Of a DNA stretch of 64,000 nt, positions 25,008 to 35,178 are shown piece after piece. Source of the stretch: Candidatus Kapaibacterium sp. (GTDB taxonomy: Bacteria > Bacteroidota > Ignavibacteria > Kapaibacteriales > HRBIN21); NCBI GenBank assembly GCA_025059875.1, contig JANXCT010000001.1:248001-312000 (forward strand), written 5' to 3'. The position numbers and the translations under genes were made by a program. The notes beneath the pieces were generated by a model. That model was not told where the DNA came from, ran no database searches, and saw only the letters and a list, made by a program, of their open reading frames with translations. Every line of letters begins with the position of its first letter. Within the stretch, counting starts at the first letter, position 1.

Positions 25008-28000
25008 ATGAGAACGATCAGAATGACATGGGTACTCACCATCTGCCTCTGCCTCCAAGCGGCAGCGCAATCCAATCCGACCCCGTTTGACCTGTCGTCA
25101 GGTCACTACAGCTTAACAGAGTGGTCTCCTACGAGTCCAGCTGGTACGTACCCGCCGAACATGATCTTCCACCGAACGAATGTTCAGGATCCCCAGCTCG
25201 CCGACGAGATGGTAGCAGATTACACAGGGGCATACAACCTTACGAGCGGAACACGTATCAATGGCCTTGGGGCCGATGGCTTTTCGTTCCTCAACACTGC
25301 TACGAATGGCAATCTTGGCGCAGCGGTCTTAGCGCTGAACACCACGGGACGAGTCAACATCCAGGTAACCTGGACCGGCGGCACGGTAGCGACGGGGGCA
25401 CGCGAATATCGGATTCGGCTGCAGTACCGGATTGGTACGACGGGTAGCTTTACTGACGTCCTCGTCGGAGGCCAGCCAGTGGAGTACGTAGCCAGTCAGA
25501 CAGCGGGGCATTCGCAGACGTTTGGCCCGATTACGCTACCAGCAGCCGTGGAGAATCAACCCGTGGTGCAGCTTCGGTGGAAATACTACTACGTGCCGCC
25601 GGCAACGGGAACGCGCCCACAGTTGCGCGTAGATGACATCTTCGTGACGAGCGTCCCTGCAGCGGGGCTGCCGACACGGCTGTCCATCACAGAGATCGTG
25701 CCATCTACGCCCTCAGCCCACACCCCTTTCTCCGTCACTGTGCGGGCTGAAGATGACAACGGCATCCCGCGGAACGTTACGCAGAACACTACAGTAGTGC
25801 TCTCGGTGGCTACGGGAACGGGAACATTGAGCGGAACGCTCACGGGCGTTATCTCGGCTGGGACGAATACAGTCGTGATCTCTGGGGTTCGGTACTCAGT
25901 AGCGGAATCGGGCGTGCGGCTGCGGGCGAGCCGTACGGCGGGACAGCTCCTCGCTGATGGTGTCAGCGCACCATTTACAGTCCTACCGCGGGCGTCTCAT
26001 TTAGCCATCACTGCGGCACCAACTGTAGGGTATGCAGGTGTTCCGCTACCGCCGCTCACGGTGGAGGCTCGCCGGCCTGACGGTACTGTAGACCCTAACT
26101 ACCCGGAGGTGCTGACGGTGACGAAGGTCTCAGGCCCGGGTACCCTGAGTGGAACGCTTTCCAGGACGCCGACGAACGGGGTAGCAAGCTTCACAGACCT
26201 GGTACTCGATCAGCCGGGGACATACGTTCTGAGAGTTTCCTCTCCGGACCTACCGGCAGTGCAGACGGCGCCGTTCACCGTACTGCCGTTACCCCAGATG
26301 AGTGAGCTCATCGTGCCACAGTACATGAAGTCACTCAGCGCCACGTTGCGGCTTCCCACGTGGGCGTTGGTGGAGCTGACGGATTTGCAGCCTAACACGA
26401 CATACCGCTACTTTGCCGGTGGTGATACTTCGACAACTACCACGGGGGTGGGGGCGGGGATCACCATCTTCTACGATGCCATACGCGACAGCTTCTACTA
26501 CAACCCGTTGCGTTCGCTGACTACCCCAGGCCAATACTCTGTCTTCCGCACTGGGCCGGGGCAGACCAGCGTACGGCTGTGGTTGAACCTAATCCCAAGT
26601 ACCAACATCCGCTTTGCGGAGGGCAACCGGATCTACTGGCTTCTGTTCCTGGGCGACAGCGTAGGCAACTTAATCCGTCGCTTCAGTGGTACGCTCTTCA
26701 TGCGGACACTGGAATTCGGCAGCGAGCCGTCCCGGGCCACTGGCTTAGCAGATCGGCGCAGTTGTGTGCTGCCGAAGCGTATCCTCTGCTTCTACGACAA
26801 TGAAGCGGGGACAGGGCGTCCAATCGCCACAGCAATGGTGCAAGATGAAGGACTCTTGCTGCCTGGTGGAGCGCCATTCTATGCAGCTCTAGATTCCGTC
26901 CGTGGCGCGTGGGCAACACTCATCCCGAACACTCTGCCAACGGGGATCCGACGGATCGAGGAGCGCCGGTTTGAGGATGGAGCCTTGGTGAACTACTGGA
27001 CTTCTCCCGACGGGCGATGGCTGAACGTCTCCACGGTCAATCCCTCTGGCGGCTCAGCGAATCCAATCTACATTGAGACGCCATGCCTTCGGATCGTAGA
27101 GCCGTCGTCGGGTGCGCAGTGGTGTGGCGGGAACGTGCATCAGATCCGATGGGAGGCGCGCGGGGTAAGGACAGTGCGGATAGAGTTGTCGCGCGATAGT
27201 GGGCGTACCTATCAGGTCATTGCGACTGGCGTTCTGGCGGCAGCTGGGAGTTTTGCCTGGAGTGTGCCTGACACGGAGAGTGTGGGGACCGTCTACCGGA
27301 TTCGCGTAGTAGATGAAGCCCGTCCGTGGTATGCTGATACCAGCGCACTCTTCACAATCAATGCTCCCCCGCGTATTCTGGAACAGCCCCGATCGGTGCT
27401 GGTGTGCATAGGCGGGCCGATAGAGCTACGCTTGAGAGCTACGGGTACGGGCCTTCGCTTCCAGTGGTACCGAGAAGGCAAGCCGATTCCAGGGGCGACT
27501 TTCCCCATCCTTCGGATTCAGGAGTCGGCCTATGAGCTGGGAGGAGCTTATTGGTGTGTAGTTACGGGGGTCGGGACGTGCCCGCCGGAGACCTCTGCAA
27601 TAGCCTACGTCTATGTGGTTGGGCCGACACGCATCACGCAGCAGCCAACAGACCAGGCCGTTCCTCTTGGCGAGACGGTCTACTTGAGGGTGGAAGCTGA
27701 GGTAGTGGATGGCCGCTACCAGTGGCGCCGTGGTGGTGTTCCGTTACGAGAGAGCGACAGGATCACGGGGGTAAACTCGTCGCTGCTGACGATTCGCCGT
27801 GTCCAGCCATCGGACACGTTGGGGACCTACGACGTTGTCGTGATCGGACGGTGCGGGCGTGACAGTTCTCGGCCCGTCCGAATTACACTGCTGCGCGTCA
27901 GCTTCGCGGAGCAGCCCCGCGGGGGTAACATCTGTGCTGGGGATGTCCTTCGATTGCGCGGCTTGGCTATCTCTGTGCCCTCAGGGTTGCCAATCCGCTA

Positions 28001-28973
28001 CCAGTGGTTCAAGGATGGGGTACCACTGCGTGACGGTGGCCGCATCAGTGGTGCAACCACCGAGGAACTCCGGATCTTCCCTGTGCTGACTAGTGACTCC
28101 GGAACCTACCAGCTCCATGCTGCGATTGAGGGTGCTGAAGCCTTCTCGGCACCAGCACTTGTGGATGTGCTGGAAGCTCCTACAGCCCAGGCAGAGTTAA
28201 CACTGCCGAACAGCCTCTGCCGAGGCGATGTGCTGACCTTCACACTCCGACAGCCAGGGAAGAGGCTTCGGTACGTTCTGCTCTGCAATGGACGTCCCGT
28301 GACGGGTCCACGGCCTGTTGGACAGCCAGTGGCTGTGCTCATCACTGACACCACCGTCGGAGAATACCGCTACGTCGTCTTCAACGAGTGTGGTTCGGAT
28401 ACGTCGCTACCAGTAGAGGTTGGGCTCAAGCCTGACACCCGAGTTACCCAACAGCCCCAGCGGCAAGTCACAGTCGTGGAAGGGAGTCCGCTCGTGCTGA
28501 GCGTCGCTGCTGTGGGGAGTGGAACGTTGCAGTACCAGTGGTACCGAAACGGACAGCCGATTCCCGGCGGAACCTCTGCGACGCTGACGATTCCGGCTGT
28601 GCAGCGCCGCGACTCTGGTGCTTACTACTGTGCCGTTCGCGGCGAATGTGGGATTGCACTCTCTGACACTGCCCGGGTAGTCGTGCAGCCAGTTGGGATC
28701 AGCGAGGAAACAGCAGAGACGGAGTTCCAGGTTGCGGTAGTGACGCAGCCGGTGCAGCAAGAGGTCACGGTCCGAGTGTGGAATCCTCACGGCATCCGCA
28801 TTCGGCTGGTGCTCCTCTCCAACCTTGGGCAAACGCTCTGGAATGGCGAGGTTACGCAGGCCGGTGAACGGCTCCTGGCTGTTCCTGTACAGCAGCTCGC
28901 CAGTGGTGTGGTGTGGTTTGTCGCTGAGGCGGAAGGACAGTATCAGCGAGTGCCGGTACTGATTGTGCGCTGA
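25008..28973 (+). CDS. Giant exported protein with invasin-like and immunoglobulin repeats, likely T9SS cargo
   Basis: 1321 residues from the ATG at 25008. Signal peptide ends near CLCLQAAAQ. An N-terminal beta-sandwich region (about 25-220) is followed by two Big_1/invasin-like repeats (FSVTVRAEDDNG, LTVEARRPDG; about 225-430), a beta domain common in Bacteroidota cargo (about 430-700), and four or more I-set-like Ig repeats carrying FQWYREGKPIPG, YQWFKDGVPL and YQWYRNGQPIPG with closing DSGAYYC. The C-terminal 80 residues (IRLVLLSNLGQTLWNG, LASGVVWFVAEA) resemble a type A sorting domain. A cell-surface adhesin or structural role is inferred. It is first in a two-gene unit; the next gene starts ten bases downstream. 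Confidence 0.78.
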   Translation: MRTIRMTWVLTICLCLQAAAQSNPTPFDLSSGHYSLTEWSPTSPAGTYPPNMIFHRTNVQDPQLADEMVADYTGAYNLTSGTRINGLGADGFSFLNTATNGNLGAAVLALNTTGRVNIQVTWTGGTVATGAREYRIRLQYRIGTTGSFTDVLVGGQPVEYVASQTAGHSQTFGPITLPAAVENQPVVQLRWKYYYVPPATGTRPQLRVDDIFVTSVPAAGLPTRLSITEIVPSTPSAHTPFSVTVRAEDDNGIPRNVTQNTTVVLSVATGTGTLSGTLTGVISAGTNTVVISGVRYSVAESGVRLRASRTAGQLLADGVSAPFTVLPRASHLAITAAPTVGYAGVPLPPLTVEARRPDGTVDPNYPEVLTVTKVSGPGTLSGTLSRTPTNGVASFTDLVLDQPGTYVLRVSSPDLPAVQTAPFTVLPLPQMSELIVPQYMKSLSATLRLPTWALVELTDLQPNTTYRYFAGGDTSTTTTGVGAGITIFYDAIRDSFYYNPLRSLTTPGQYSVFRTGPGQTSVRLWLNLIPSTNIRFAEGNRIYWLLFLGDSVGNLIRRFSGTLFMRTLEFGSEPSRATGLADRRSCVLPKRILCFYDNEAGTGRPIATAMVQDEGLLLPGGAPFYAALDSVRGAWATLIPNTLPTGIRRIEERRFEDGALVNYWTSPDGRWLNVSTVNPSGGSANPIYIETPCLRIVEPSSGAQWCGGNVHQIRWEARGVRTVRIELSRDSGRTYQVIATGVLAAAGSFAWSVPDTESVGTVYRIRVVDEARPWYADTSALFTINAPPRILEQPRSVLVCIGGPIELRLRATGTGLRFQWYREGKPIPGATFPILRIQESAYELGGAYWCVVTGVGTCPPETSAIAYVYVVGPTRITQQPTDQAVPLGETVYLRVEAEVVDGRYQWRRGGVPLRESDRITGVNSSLLTIRRVQPSDTLGTYDVVVIGRCGRDSSRPVRITLLRVSFAEQPRGGNICAGDVLRLRGLAISVPSGLPIRYQWFKDGVPLRDGGRISGATTEELRIFPVLTSDSGTYQLHAAIEGAEAFSAPALVDVLEAPTAQAELTLPNSLCRGDVLTFTLRQPGKRLRYVLLCNGRPVTGPRPVGQPVAVLITDTTVGEYRYVVFNECGSDTSLPVEVGLKPDTRVTQQPQRQVTVVEGSPLVLSVAAVGSGTLQYQWYRNGQPIPGGTSATLTIPAVQRRDSGAYYCAVRGECGIALSDTARVVVQPVGISEETAETEFQVAVVTQPVQQEVTVRVWNPHGIRIRLVLLSNLGQTLWNGEVTQAGERLLAVPVQQLASGVVWFVAEAEGQYQRVPVLIVR

Positions 28974-28983
28974 TGGAGGAGTG

Positions 28984-31900
28984 ATGGGCTGGCGGCTGTA
29001 TCTGGCCATCGTTGTAGCTGCTGTTACAACGGGTGGTCATCCGTTGAAGTCACAGACGCCACCAATCATTGTCAGCGAGTACTTCAACACCAGCCCGTTG
29101 CCGGTGGAGGAGTGGACGGAGCTCCTCGTGCTTGCCGACACGTTGGATCTGCGTGGTTACGTGCTGACCGACAACAACCAGACACAGACTCAGCAGCAGG
29201 GGGGTGTCCGCTTTCGGAATGTGCCGCTCTGGAGCCGCTTGCGGGCTGGTACCATCATCGTCATCAACCACCGGGGCTCCCAAGTGGTGGACGCTGACCC
29301 GCGCGACGGCTACATCGAGATAGGAGCCCAGAACACGACGTACTTCGAGCAGATCCGGCTGGACAACAACCCTGGCCTGACGTGGGAGGATGTCGCACTC
29401 AACGTAGCGCTGCAGGGGGATATTTTGCAAGTGCTGGACCCCCAGGGGCGGCACGTGCATGCCTTGGGGCATCGGGATGTGCCCGGACCCTTCTTTGATT
29501 CGCTCCCGCCACCAAAGGTACACCACAACGGTCCATGCCCAAATCCTGGTAGCGTTCGGGTAGTTCCTGGACTGTCCACAGCGGCATACGCGTCCGGCTC
29601 AGGGATAGACTCCACAGCAGCACAAACGGAGGACGTCACGAAAGGGCTTCCCAACCAGAGTCCACGACACCGTGACCTCAATCAGTTACTATGGCGTCGG
29701 GTTCGGCAGCCGCGCTGGAATGCTCCGGCATTCCAGAGGACTGAGTTGACCACTGCTGGAGTAGTGCTGGAGTGGTCTGCAGCGGAAGATGCTTATCCGC
29801 AGGATAGCCTGCAAGGGTACATCGTCGTGCGCGATACTGTCGGGCGACGGAGTGTGCCCGAAGACGGGCGGACGTATGCCGTAGGCGAGCGGATCGGGAC
29901 AGGGATCGTTGTGGCACAGACCCTAGGTGCTACCCGGCGGGCTGTGGATACGTTCCCCTTCCCCTGCGGAGCTCGCCTGACGTACCATGTCTACGCCTTT
30001 CGCTACTGGACCGATAACCGCTTAGGGAATGCCCCAGGGGCTACATTGGCTCGGGGCCGTTCGTATGCGGAAGAGAGCTATGCTGAGGCCACGGTAGAGA
30101 AGCCGCTTCCACCAGTGCCGCAGGTGCGTGCCTCTGCCCGAGAAGTCTGTGAAGGCGACAGCATTGTGCTATGGGTAGAGAATGCCGATACGGCGGCGTA
30201 TCGGTACCAGTGGACACTCAATGGGGTGCAGCTCGTTGGGGCAACGGAGCCACGGCTCGTTGTCCGTACCAGCGGACGATATGCCGTGCAGGCGCGGACA
30301 GCACTGGGGTGTGTGACTTCGGCAGAGATTGAGGTACGCGTCCACCCACGGCCTCGGCTCTGGGTAGCGGTAGAGGGTGACTCGCTTCTCTGTCCCGGAG
30401 ACACGGCGGTGCTGCGTGCTTCAGGAGCGTGGCGGTATCGGTGGTACTACGAAGGGACACCCGTCGACTCCAGCCCAGTCCTGCGGACAACCCGGCCAGG
30501 GCGCTACTGGGTAACGGGCTGGAGCGAGGCGGGCTGCATAGGAACTTCTGGGGTCATTGAGCTGAAGCTGCGGCGGGTTGAGCTTGTGGCGGATTCTGCC
30601 GTGCTGGATTTCGGAGTCTTAGGTGCGTGCGAGAGCGTCCGAGAGCGCACGGTTCGGCTGACGAACAGGGGGAATGTTCCCGTACTACTGTTTCGTCCCT
30701 CGTTGCCCTCGGGGTTTGCGATCGTTGGGCAGAGCTTTCCGGCAGAAGTGCCGGTCGGACAGTCGCTGACCCTTCGCGTACGCTTTGCCCCACCACGCGG
30801 TGGGAGCTATGGTGGGGTCGTTCGGTTCCTCACCCTCCCATGCTCGGCCGTTGTGGAACTGTCAGTGCGCGGAGAACGGCAGCCTGGGATTGCCAGCTTT
30901 GGAATGGCCGAACTCTCGTTTGGTACGGAGGCCCTCTGTCAGGCTCGTCCGCGGGATACGACGGTGTGGCTGTACAACCAGAGTGGAACGCAGCTGACAG
31001 CAGAAGCAGCCCAGGTTGGTACTCCATTTCAGCTTCTCGGTCCAGCCTTCCCCGTGGAGCTCGCTGCCGGAGACAGCATCGCTTTGCGGCTTCGCTATAC
31101 TCCAGTGATTGGAACCCACGCGCAGGAGCTGGCTGTGGCCGTCAGAGCTGGGCAATGCCAGGATACGGTCCGGGTAAGTCTGACGGCGACAGCAGCGCTG
31201 CCTCAAGTGCGTCTCTCGGCCTCCCAGATAGAGCTTCCGGCGCTGCGGGGCTGCCAGGTGGTGGCGGAAACGAGCTTGGTGGTGAGCAACGTAGGCATCC
31301 TTCCAGCACGTGTAGAAGTACTGCCTGCGGTGGGTATATCGGTCTTCGGGATGCCGGCAGAGCTACAGCCCTCTGAGAGCCGGACGGTACGCCTACGGGT
31401 GGTGCCTCCGGGACAGGGACTGTTCCAGACGGAGGCTTCCTTCGTCGTGAGCCCCTGTGGGGATACCCTGCGCGTCCCGATCCGTGTCCTTGTCGAGGGG
31501 GTCACAGCAGGCTTGACTGTCAGCGGGGTTGATTTTGGGACCGCCGTGTGGTGTGGAAGTCTGGATACTGTAGAGCAGGCGGTTGAATTCCGCACCAACG
31601 CTCGCGACGTAAGGCTTGTTGGGTACGAACTCGTTGGGGATGCAGAAGCCTTCTCGGTGGAGTGGTCTGCTGGGACACTCCTTGCCGACGGGCAGTCCAT
31701 CCACGTGCGCTTCCATCCCAGGCGAGAGGGACGGTACCGAGCAGAGCTGGAGTATCGGCTGCAGGTAGATACCTGTGTGCTCATCCAGCGCCTGACGCTG
31801 CAGGGAGCTGCACAGGCCGTTGGGTATGAGCTCAGTGCCGATGCTACTGATTTCGGGCAAGTTAGCCTCGGGCAGCGGGGCCAGCGGACATTGCGAATTC

Positions 31901-32832
31901 GGAATCCGAATCCCTTCCCCATCGTGTTGAGCGCTGTGGAGGGCATCGTACCACCATTCGGGCTTGAAGCCCCTCCTCGGCTCCCCGATACCCTCGCTGG
32001 CGGAGAGGAACGCTGGCTGCGGCTCTTCTACGCTCCCGCGCAAGCTCCGCGGCGAGATACTCTCCAGCTGCTGCTCCGATGGGCGGAACCCTGTGATACA
32101 GCACTACAGCTCACCTTCATTGGAGAGGCCGTGGAAGCGGCAGTCCGTCCAGCGCGGCTGTGGCTGGGGATGCCGGTCTTGCGAGCCAAACCAGGCGAGC
32201 AAGTGGTCATTCCTATCAGTGCGGTCCTGGAGGACAGTGGGGCTACAGTGGCCGTGAGCTTCCTCAGACTTCGGCTCCGGTATGACTGGCGGCTCTATGC
32301 AGTGCAGCACGTGGAGGGGGCTTCTACTCTGCGATGGCGAGAGCAGCGCCCGGGCGAGCTCCTCGTAGAGGCGGACTTTCCCGAAGGCCTACTGCAGGAA
32401 GTCCCTTTCCGTGTCGTTGGCAAGGCGCTATGGCATCCCCAGATTCAGACGCCGTTGGAGCTACTCAGTGATAGCATTCGTGCTACTCGACTGGTCCTGC
32501 TCTCCACCCGGGCCGGGATGTTAGTAGTGGATAGCCTCTGCCTTGCTCAGCAGCGTCGCTTCGGCACCGGAGCAGCGACCTCAATCTGGGTAGAGCGAGA
32601 TGGCGATTGCCTGAGGCTCGTTCTCTTGCTTGGCTCGGACGAGGGGGCTGACATGAGGGTTGTAGACCTCTTCGGTCGCGAAGTGTTCCGGTGGCGTGCC
32701 GACAGTGGACGTGCTGGGCAGCGGGTAGAATTCAGGCTCCCATGCACACAGATGGCGTCCGGGATCTACACAGCGGTTGTTAGGCAGCCTGACAGCCCAC
32801 CGAGAGCAGTGCGTTTCCTCTGGATGCCGTGA
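28984..32832 (+). CDS. Giant exported protein with lamin-tail and ASH/choice-of-anchor D repeats
   Basis: 1282 residues. Signal peptide MGWRLYLAIVVAAVTTGG, then a lamin-tail-like domain (about 22-180: IIVSEYFNTSPLPVEEWTEL, YVLTDNN). Next come a Fn3-like segment, Ig-like repeats (YRYQWTLNGVQL, RYRWYYEGTPV; about 390-520), and five or so ASH-type repeats (about 540-1050) with the pattern L-x-F-G then L-T-N-R-G, for example LDFGVLGACESVRERTVRLT and FGQVSLGQRGQRTLRIRN. A cohesin-like segment precedes the end (MRVVDLFGREVFRW, MASGIYTAVVRQ), which fits a T9SS sorting domain. GGAGG lies before the ATG. It is co-transcribed with the preceding giant gene; function is unknown, presumably surface-exposed. 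Confidence 0.78.
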   Translation: MGWRLYLAIVVAAVTTGGHPLKSQTPPIIVSEYFNTSPLPVEEWTELLVLADTLDLRGYVLTDNNQTQTQQQGGVRFRNVPLWSRLRAGTIIVINHRGSQVVDADPRDGYIEIGAQNTTYFEQIRLDNNPGLTWEDVALNVALQGDILQVLDPQGRHVHALGHRDVPGPFFDSLPPPKVHHNGPCPNPGSVRVVPGLSTAAYASGSGIDSTAAQTEDVTKGLPNQSPRHRDLNQLLWRRVRQPRWNAPAFQRTELTTAGVVLEWSAAEDAYPQDSLQGYIVVRDTVGRRSVPEDGRTYAVGERIGTGIVVAQTLGATRRAVDTFPFPCGARLTYHVYAFRYWTDNRLGNAPGATLARGRSYAEESYAEATVEKPLPPVPQVRASAREVCEGDSIVLWVENADTAAYRYQWTLNGVQLVGATEPRLVVRTSGRYAVQARTALGCVTSAEIEVRVHPRPRLWVAVEGDSLLCPGDTAVLRASGAWRYRWYYEGTPVDSSPVLRTTRPGRYWVTGWSEAGCIGTSGVIELKLRRVELVADSAVLDFGVLGACESVRERTVRLTNRGNVPVLLFRPSLPSGFAIVGQSFPAEVPVGQSLTLRVRFAPPRGGSYGGVVRFLTLPCSAVVELSVRGERQPGIASFGMAELSFGTEALCQARPRDTTVWLYNQSGTQLTAEAAQVGTPFQLLGPAFPVELAAGDSIALRLRYTPVIGTHAQELAVAVRAGQCQDTVRVSLTATAALPQVRLSASQIELPALRGCQVVAETSLVVSNVGILPARVEVLPAVGISVFGMPAELQPSESRTVRLRVVPPGQGLFQTEASFVVSPCGDTLRVPIRVLVEGVTAGLTVSGVDFGTAVWCGSLDTVEQAVEFRTNARDVRLVGYELVGDAEAFSVEWSAGTLLADGQSIHVRFHPRREGRYRAELEYRLQVDTCVLIQRLTLQGAAQAVGYELSADATDFGQVSLGQRGQRTLRIRNPNPFPIVLSAVEGIVPPFGLEAPPRLPDTLAGGEERWLRLFYAPAQAPRRDTLQLLLRWAEPCDTALQLTFIGEAVEAAVRPARLWLGMPVLRAKPGEQVVIPISAVLEDSGATVAVSFLRLRLRYDWRLYAVQHVEGASTLRWREQRPGELLVEADFPEGLLQEVPFRVVGKALWHPQIQTPLELLSDSIRATRLVLLSTRAGMLVVDSLCLAQQRRFGTGAATSIWVERDGDCLRLVLLLGSDEGADMRVVDLFGREVFRWRADSGRAGQRVEFRLPCTQMASGIYTAVVRQPDSPPRAVRFLWMP

Positions 32833-32847
32833 GTCCTCCTGTCACGG
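32827..32847. terminator. Hairpin spanning two convergent stop codons
   Basis: CCGTGA (32827-32832) pairs perfectly with TCACGG (32842-32847) around a nine-base loop. It contains the stop codons of both converging genes. No T-run follows on either strand, so it may slow or protect transcript ends rather than act as a classical terminator. Confidence 0.35.
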
Positions 32848-35178
32848 AGCGCAGCACGGAGGCCTGCGGAGGAGGGGTCCCTGGTACTCTACTACGTCTG
32901 CAAAGAGGTCTATCCGGCGGACTACGTCCAGTTCGTAGTAGTCATCAACCCGCTCAGCTGTGTACGCAGGTCTTCTGGGGATCACAGTGGGGTCGTACTG
33001 TCGCCCTTCGGCGAGGAAGATGATAGGCGTCTGGCGGATGCGGCGCTGGAACTCCTCTACGGACTCTGTATCCGTTGGCAACAGGATCTGCCCGTTCCTT
33101 CGGAGGGCAGTGAAGAGACTGTCCTCCTGAAGGCGCTGGAGAAGCTCGCGGAAACCGAAGAAAGCGCGGAGCTTAGAGAGGGTGTCATTGTCACGTCCCA
33201 CAAGGCTTGCACCAGGCAGGACGACAATCGGGTAGAGCCGAATCTGGCCTGAAGCGGAGTCGTAGGAGCCGCCAATGTAGCTTACTACCTCACTGCCGCG
33301 GTAGTCTCCACGAATGATCGGGCGGAAGTCGCTGTAGGCAGCTAACGTGATGATGAGCTTCGCCTGTCCGTTCCGCCGAGCGTTGTAGTCCAGGAATCGG
33401 GGGATGATGATGCGGGTAATGCTATCGGCCAGGAGCCGAAGGTTTCGCTCAACAATCCGGGCAAAGAAGGCGTACTCAGAGACACGCTTCTCATAACGTC
33501 GCTCTCGCCGCATCCGGAGGGCAGCCGGCTGGACGTACTGGTAGCCGAAGTACTGATTGTCCGGGTGGAGCTCGATGAAGCCGGCATCCTCATACGCTCG
33601 GGTTCGAAAGAGAAGTAGGTGGCGTCGGAGGTTCGCCGGGGTGTTGACTTCCCAGAAGGCCGTCTGGTAGTATGGCACACTACGCCGCAAAGGGTCTCTG
33701 AGCATCTCAGAGAAGATCCAGGAGCACTGCGGGGGAGTGTACCAGGCGGGGAAGACCCAGACGGTGTCAGAAATGATAGTGTCAGCGGTAATCCCAGCAA
33801 TCATGAAGCTGCCGGTCCTGCTCCGCTGGGAGAGTGCGAGGCGCTGCCGCGTCGGCGTCCCATCGGCGTCAGTGTAGAAGGTCAGCATTCGCTCTGGGCG
33901 TTCGCACGTTAGGGAGTCGTACAGGGAGCCGCCAGCGGCGCTGTAGGGTTTGCTTGGGGCGAGCTCAAAGGTTGCTCGTTGAGCGGTGCGCCGTTCTATG
34001 ACACGTCCAGAGCCATCGCGTAGCTCCAAGACAGGCTGGGGGACCGGACGAGAGGGGACCTCGGCATCCAGTATGACGATGGAGTAGGTGATCCGAGGCG
34101 GCCGGCACTCGAGGACGACGGGGAAAGCGTACAGGTCGATGCCACCAACGTTGCGGATAGAGCGCTGCGGCGAGTGGGGACTGGGCCGTGGCGAGGTATC
34201 CCGGTCTGAGGCGAAAAAGAGCCACCGCAGCGAGTCTGGAGTTGCATGCGGGTAAGGGATAGCAGGAGAGAGCTCTGCAGCACGGGTGTTGATCGTGTCT
34301 TCTCCCTTCGGGAAAGCCCGCACTGTGCGGACTGCCAGACGTTGGCGAGCGAAGTCCACGTCGAGCTCAGCGATGTAGAGGTCGAAGTCCCCCGTCCGAT
34401 TGCTGGTGAAGAGGAGGCGTGGACGGTACTCTGGGCAGAAGAGGAATGGGAAGTACTCCTGCGCGGGGGTGTTAACACTGCTGCCTCCAGGGACTTCTGC
34501 GAGGTTGCGGGCAGGTGTCCAGCGCCCGCCAACGCGGAAGGCGTAGTAGAGGTCCGCGTTCCCCCAGAGTGTGTCCCCATTCGGAAGCACGGAGAAGGCG
34601 TTTGCGAAGGGCCTACTCCACCCACGTTCTGGTGAGGGCGAAGGGACCATGCGATCGGAGGCGAAGATAAGGAGGACCGTGTCTCCACGGGCTCCGATCG
34701 TGGGCTGGGCATCCCAGGCTGGTGAGTTGATGGTATCTCCTAACGGGAATGCACGCCAGGTCCCGCCAACGAAGATGAAGCCGAAGAGGTCCATTCCGCC
34801 GGAGACGGGAGCTTCAGGCGTGATTGCCCGCTGAGCTGCTGCAATCCCCTCCGTTGGAGAGATGAAAGCAGCCGTCCCCTCGTTTGCAGGCAGGCTCGTC
34901 AGCCAGCGCCCAAAACCGGAGGAGTCCAGTAGCGGTGGTTGGAACTGTGGGGAAGGGGTGCTGAGCGCGATAGCGGCAGACCAGAGGTCCTCTGAACCTC
35001 GGCGGCTCGATGTGAAGAAGAGCTCGTTTGGGGCGATGGGCCGGAAGCTAGGGGCAAAGTCTGCTGCGGGAGAGTTCACGGGCTCCAAGTTCCCACGTGG
35101 ACGCTCGAAGCGTGAAGGCGTGGAGCACCCCCACCATAGCGCGACAAGGAGTACTACGGAATGGAGCAAGTGTCTCAT
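32842..35178 (-). CDS. PorE-like lipoprotein: PD40 propeller, regulatory sandwich, diverged OmpA domain
   Basis: 778 residues. The N-terminus MRHLLHSVVLLVALWWGCS has a lipobox-like end at Cys18. Residues about 45-350 hold PD40/WD40-like strands (ELFFTSSRRGSEDLW, LLFTSNRTGDFDLYIAELD, WLFFASDRDT, GGIDLYAF). A carboxypeptidase-regulatory-like sandwich follows (YSIVILDAEVPSRPVPQPVL, about 370). The C-terminal 190 residues look like a diverged OmpA C domain: LIITLAAYSDFRPIIRGDY, LSKLRAFFGFRELLQRL and VVRRIDLF. PD40, sandwich and OmpA in that order is the PorE arrangement minus its TPR region. PorE links the T9SS to peptidoglycan. The ATG at 35178 overlaps the stop of the gene above. It is last in a four-gene envelope operon. 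Confidence 0.68.
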   Translation of the reverse strand: MRHLLHSVVLLVALWWGCSTPSRFERPRGNLEPVNSPAADFAPSFRPIAPNELFFTSSRRGSEDLWSAAIALSTPSPQFQPPLLDSSGFGRWLTSLPANEGTAAFISPTEGIAAAQRAITPEAPVSGGMDLFGFIFVGGTWRAFPLGDTINSPAWDAQPTIGARGDTVLLIFASDRMVPSPSPERGWSRPFANAFSVLPNGDTLWGNADLYYAFRVGGRWTPARNLAEVPGGSSVNTPAQEYFPFLFCPEYRPRLLFTSNRTGDFDLYIAELDVDFARQRLAVRTVRAFPKGEDTINTRAAELSPAIPYPHATPDSLRWLFFASDRDTSPRPSPHSPQRSIRNVGGIDLYAFPVVLECRPPRITYSIVILDAEVPSRPVPQPVLELRDGSGRVIERRTAQRATFELAPSKPYSAAGGSLYDSLTCERPERMLTFYTDADGTPTRQRLALSQRSRTGSFMIAGITADTIISDTVWVFPAWYTPPQCSWIFSEMLRDPLRRSVPYYQTAFWEVNTPANLRRHLLLFRTRAYEDAGFIELHPDNQYFGYQYVQPAALRMRRERRYEKRVSEYAFFARIVERNLRLLADSITRIIIPRFLDYNARRNGQAKLIITLAAYSDFRPIIRGDYRGSEVVSYIGGSYDSASGQIRLYPIVVLPGASLVGRDNDTLSKLRAFFGFRELLQRLQEDSLFTALRRNGQILLPTDTESVEEFQRRIRQTPIIFLAEGRQYDPTVIPRRPAYTAERVDDYYELDVVRRIDLFADVVEYQGPLLRRPPCCAP

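Noticed and set aside
28407-29009. A 200-codon minus-strand open frame.
   Set aside because: It is antisense to the end of the giant Ig-protein gene, with low-complexity Arg/Ser/His-rich translation typical of shadow frames.
31203-31946. A 247-codon minus-strand open frame.
   Set aside because: Antisense to the ASH-repeat gene; its Ser/Thr/Arg-rich translation has no protein-like pattern.
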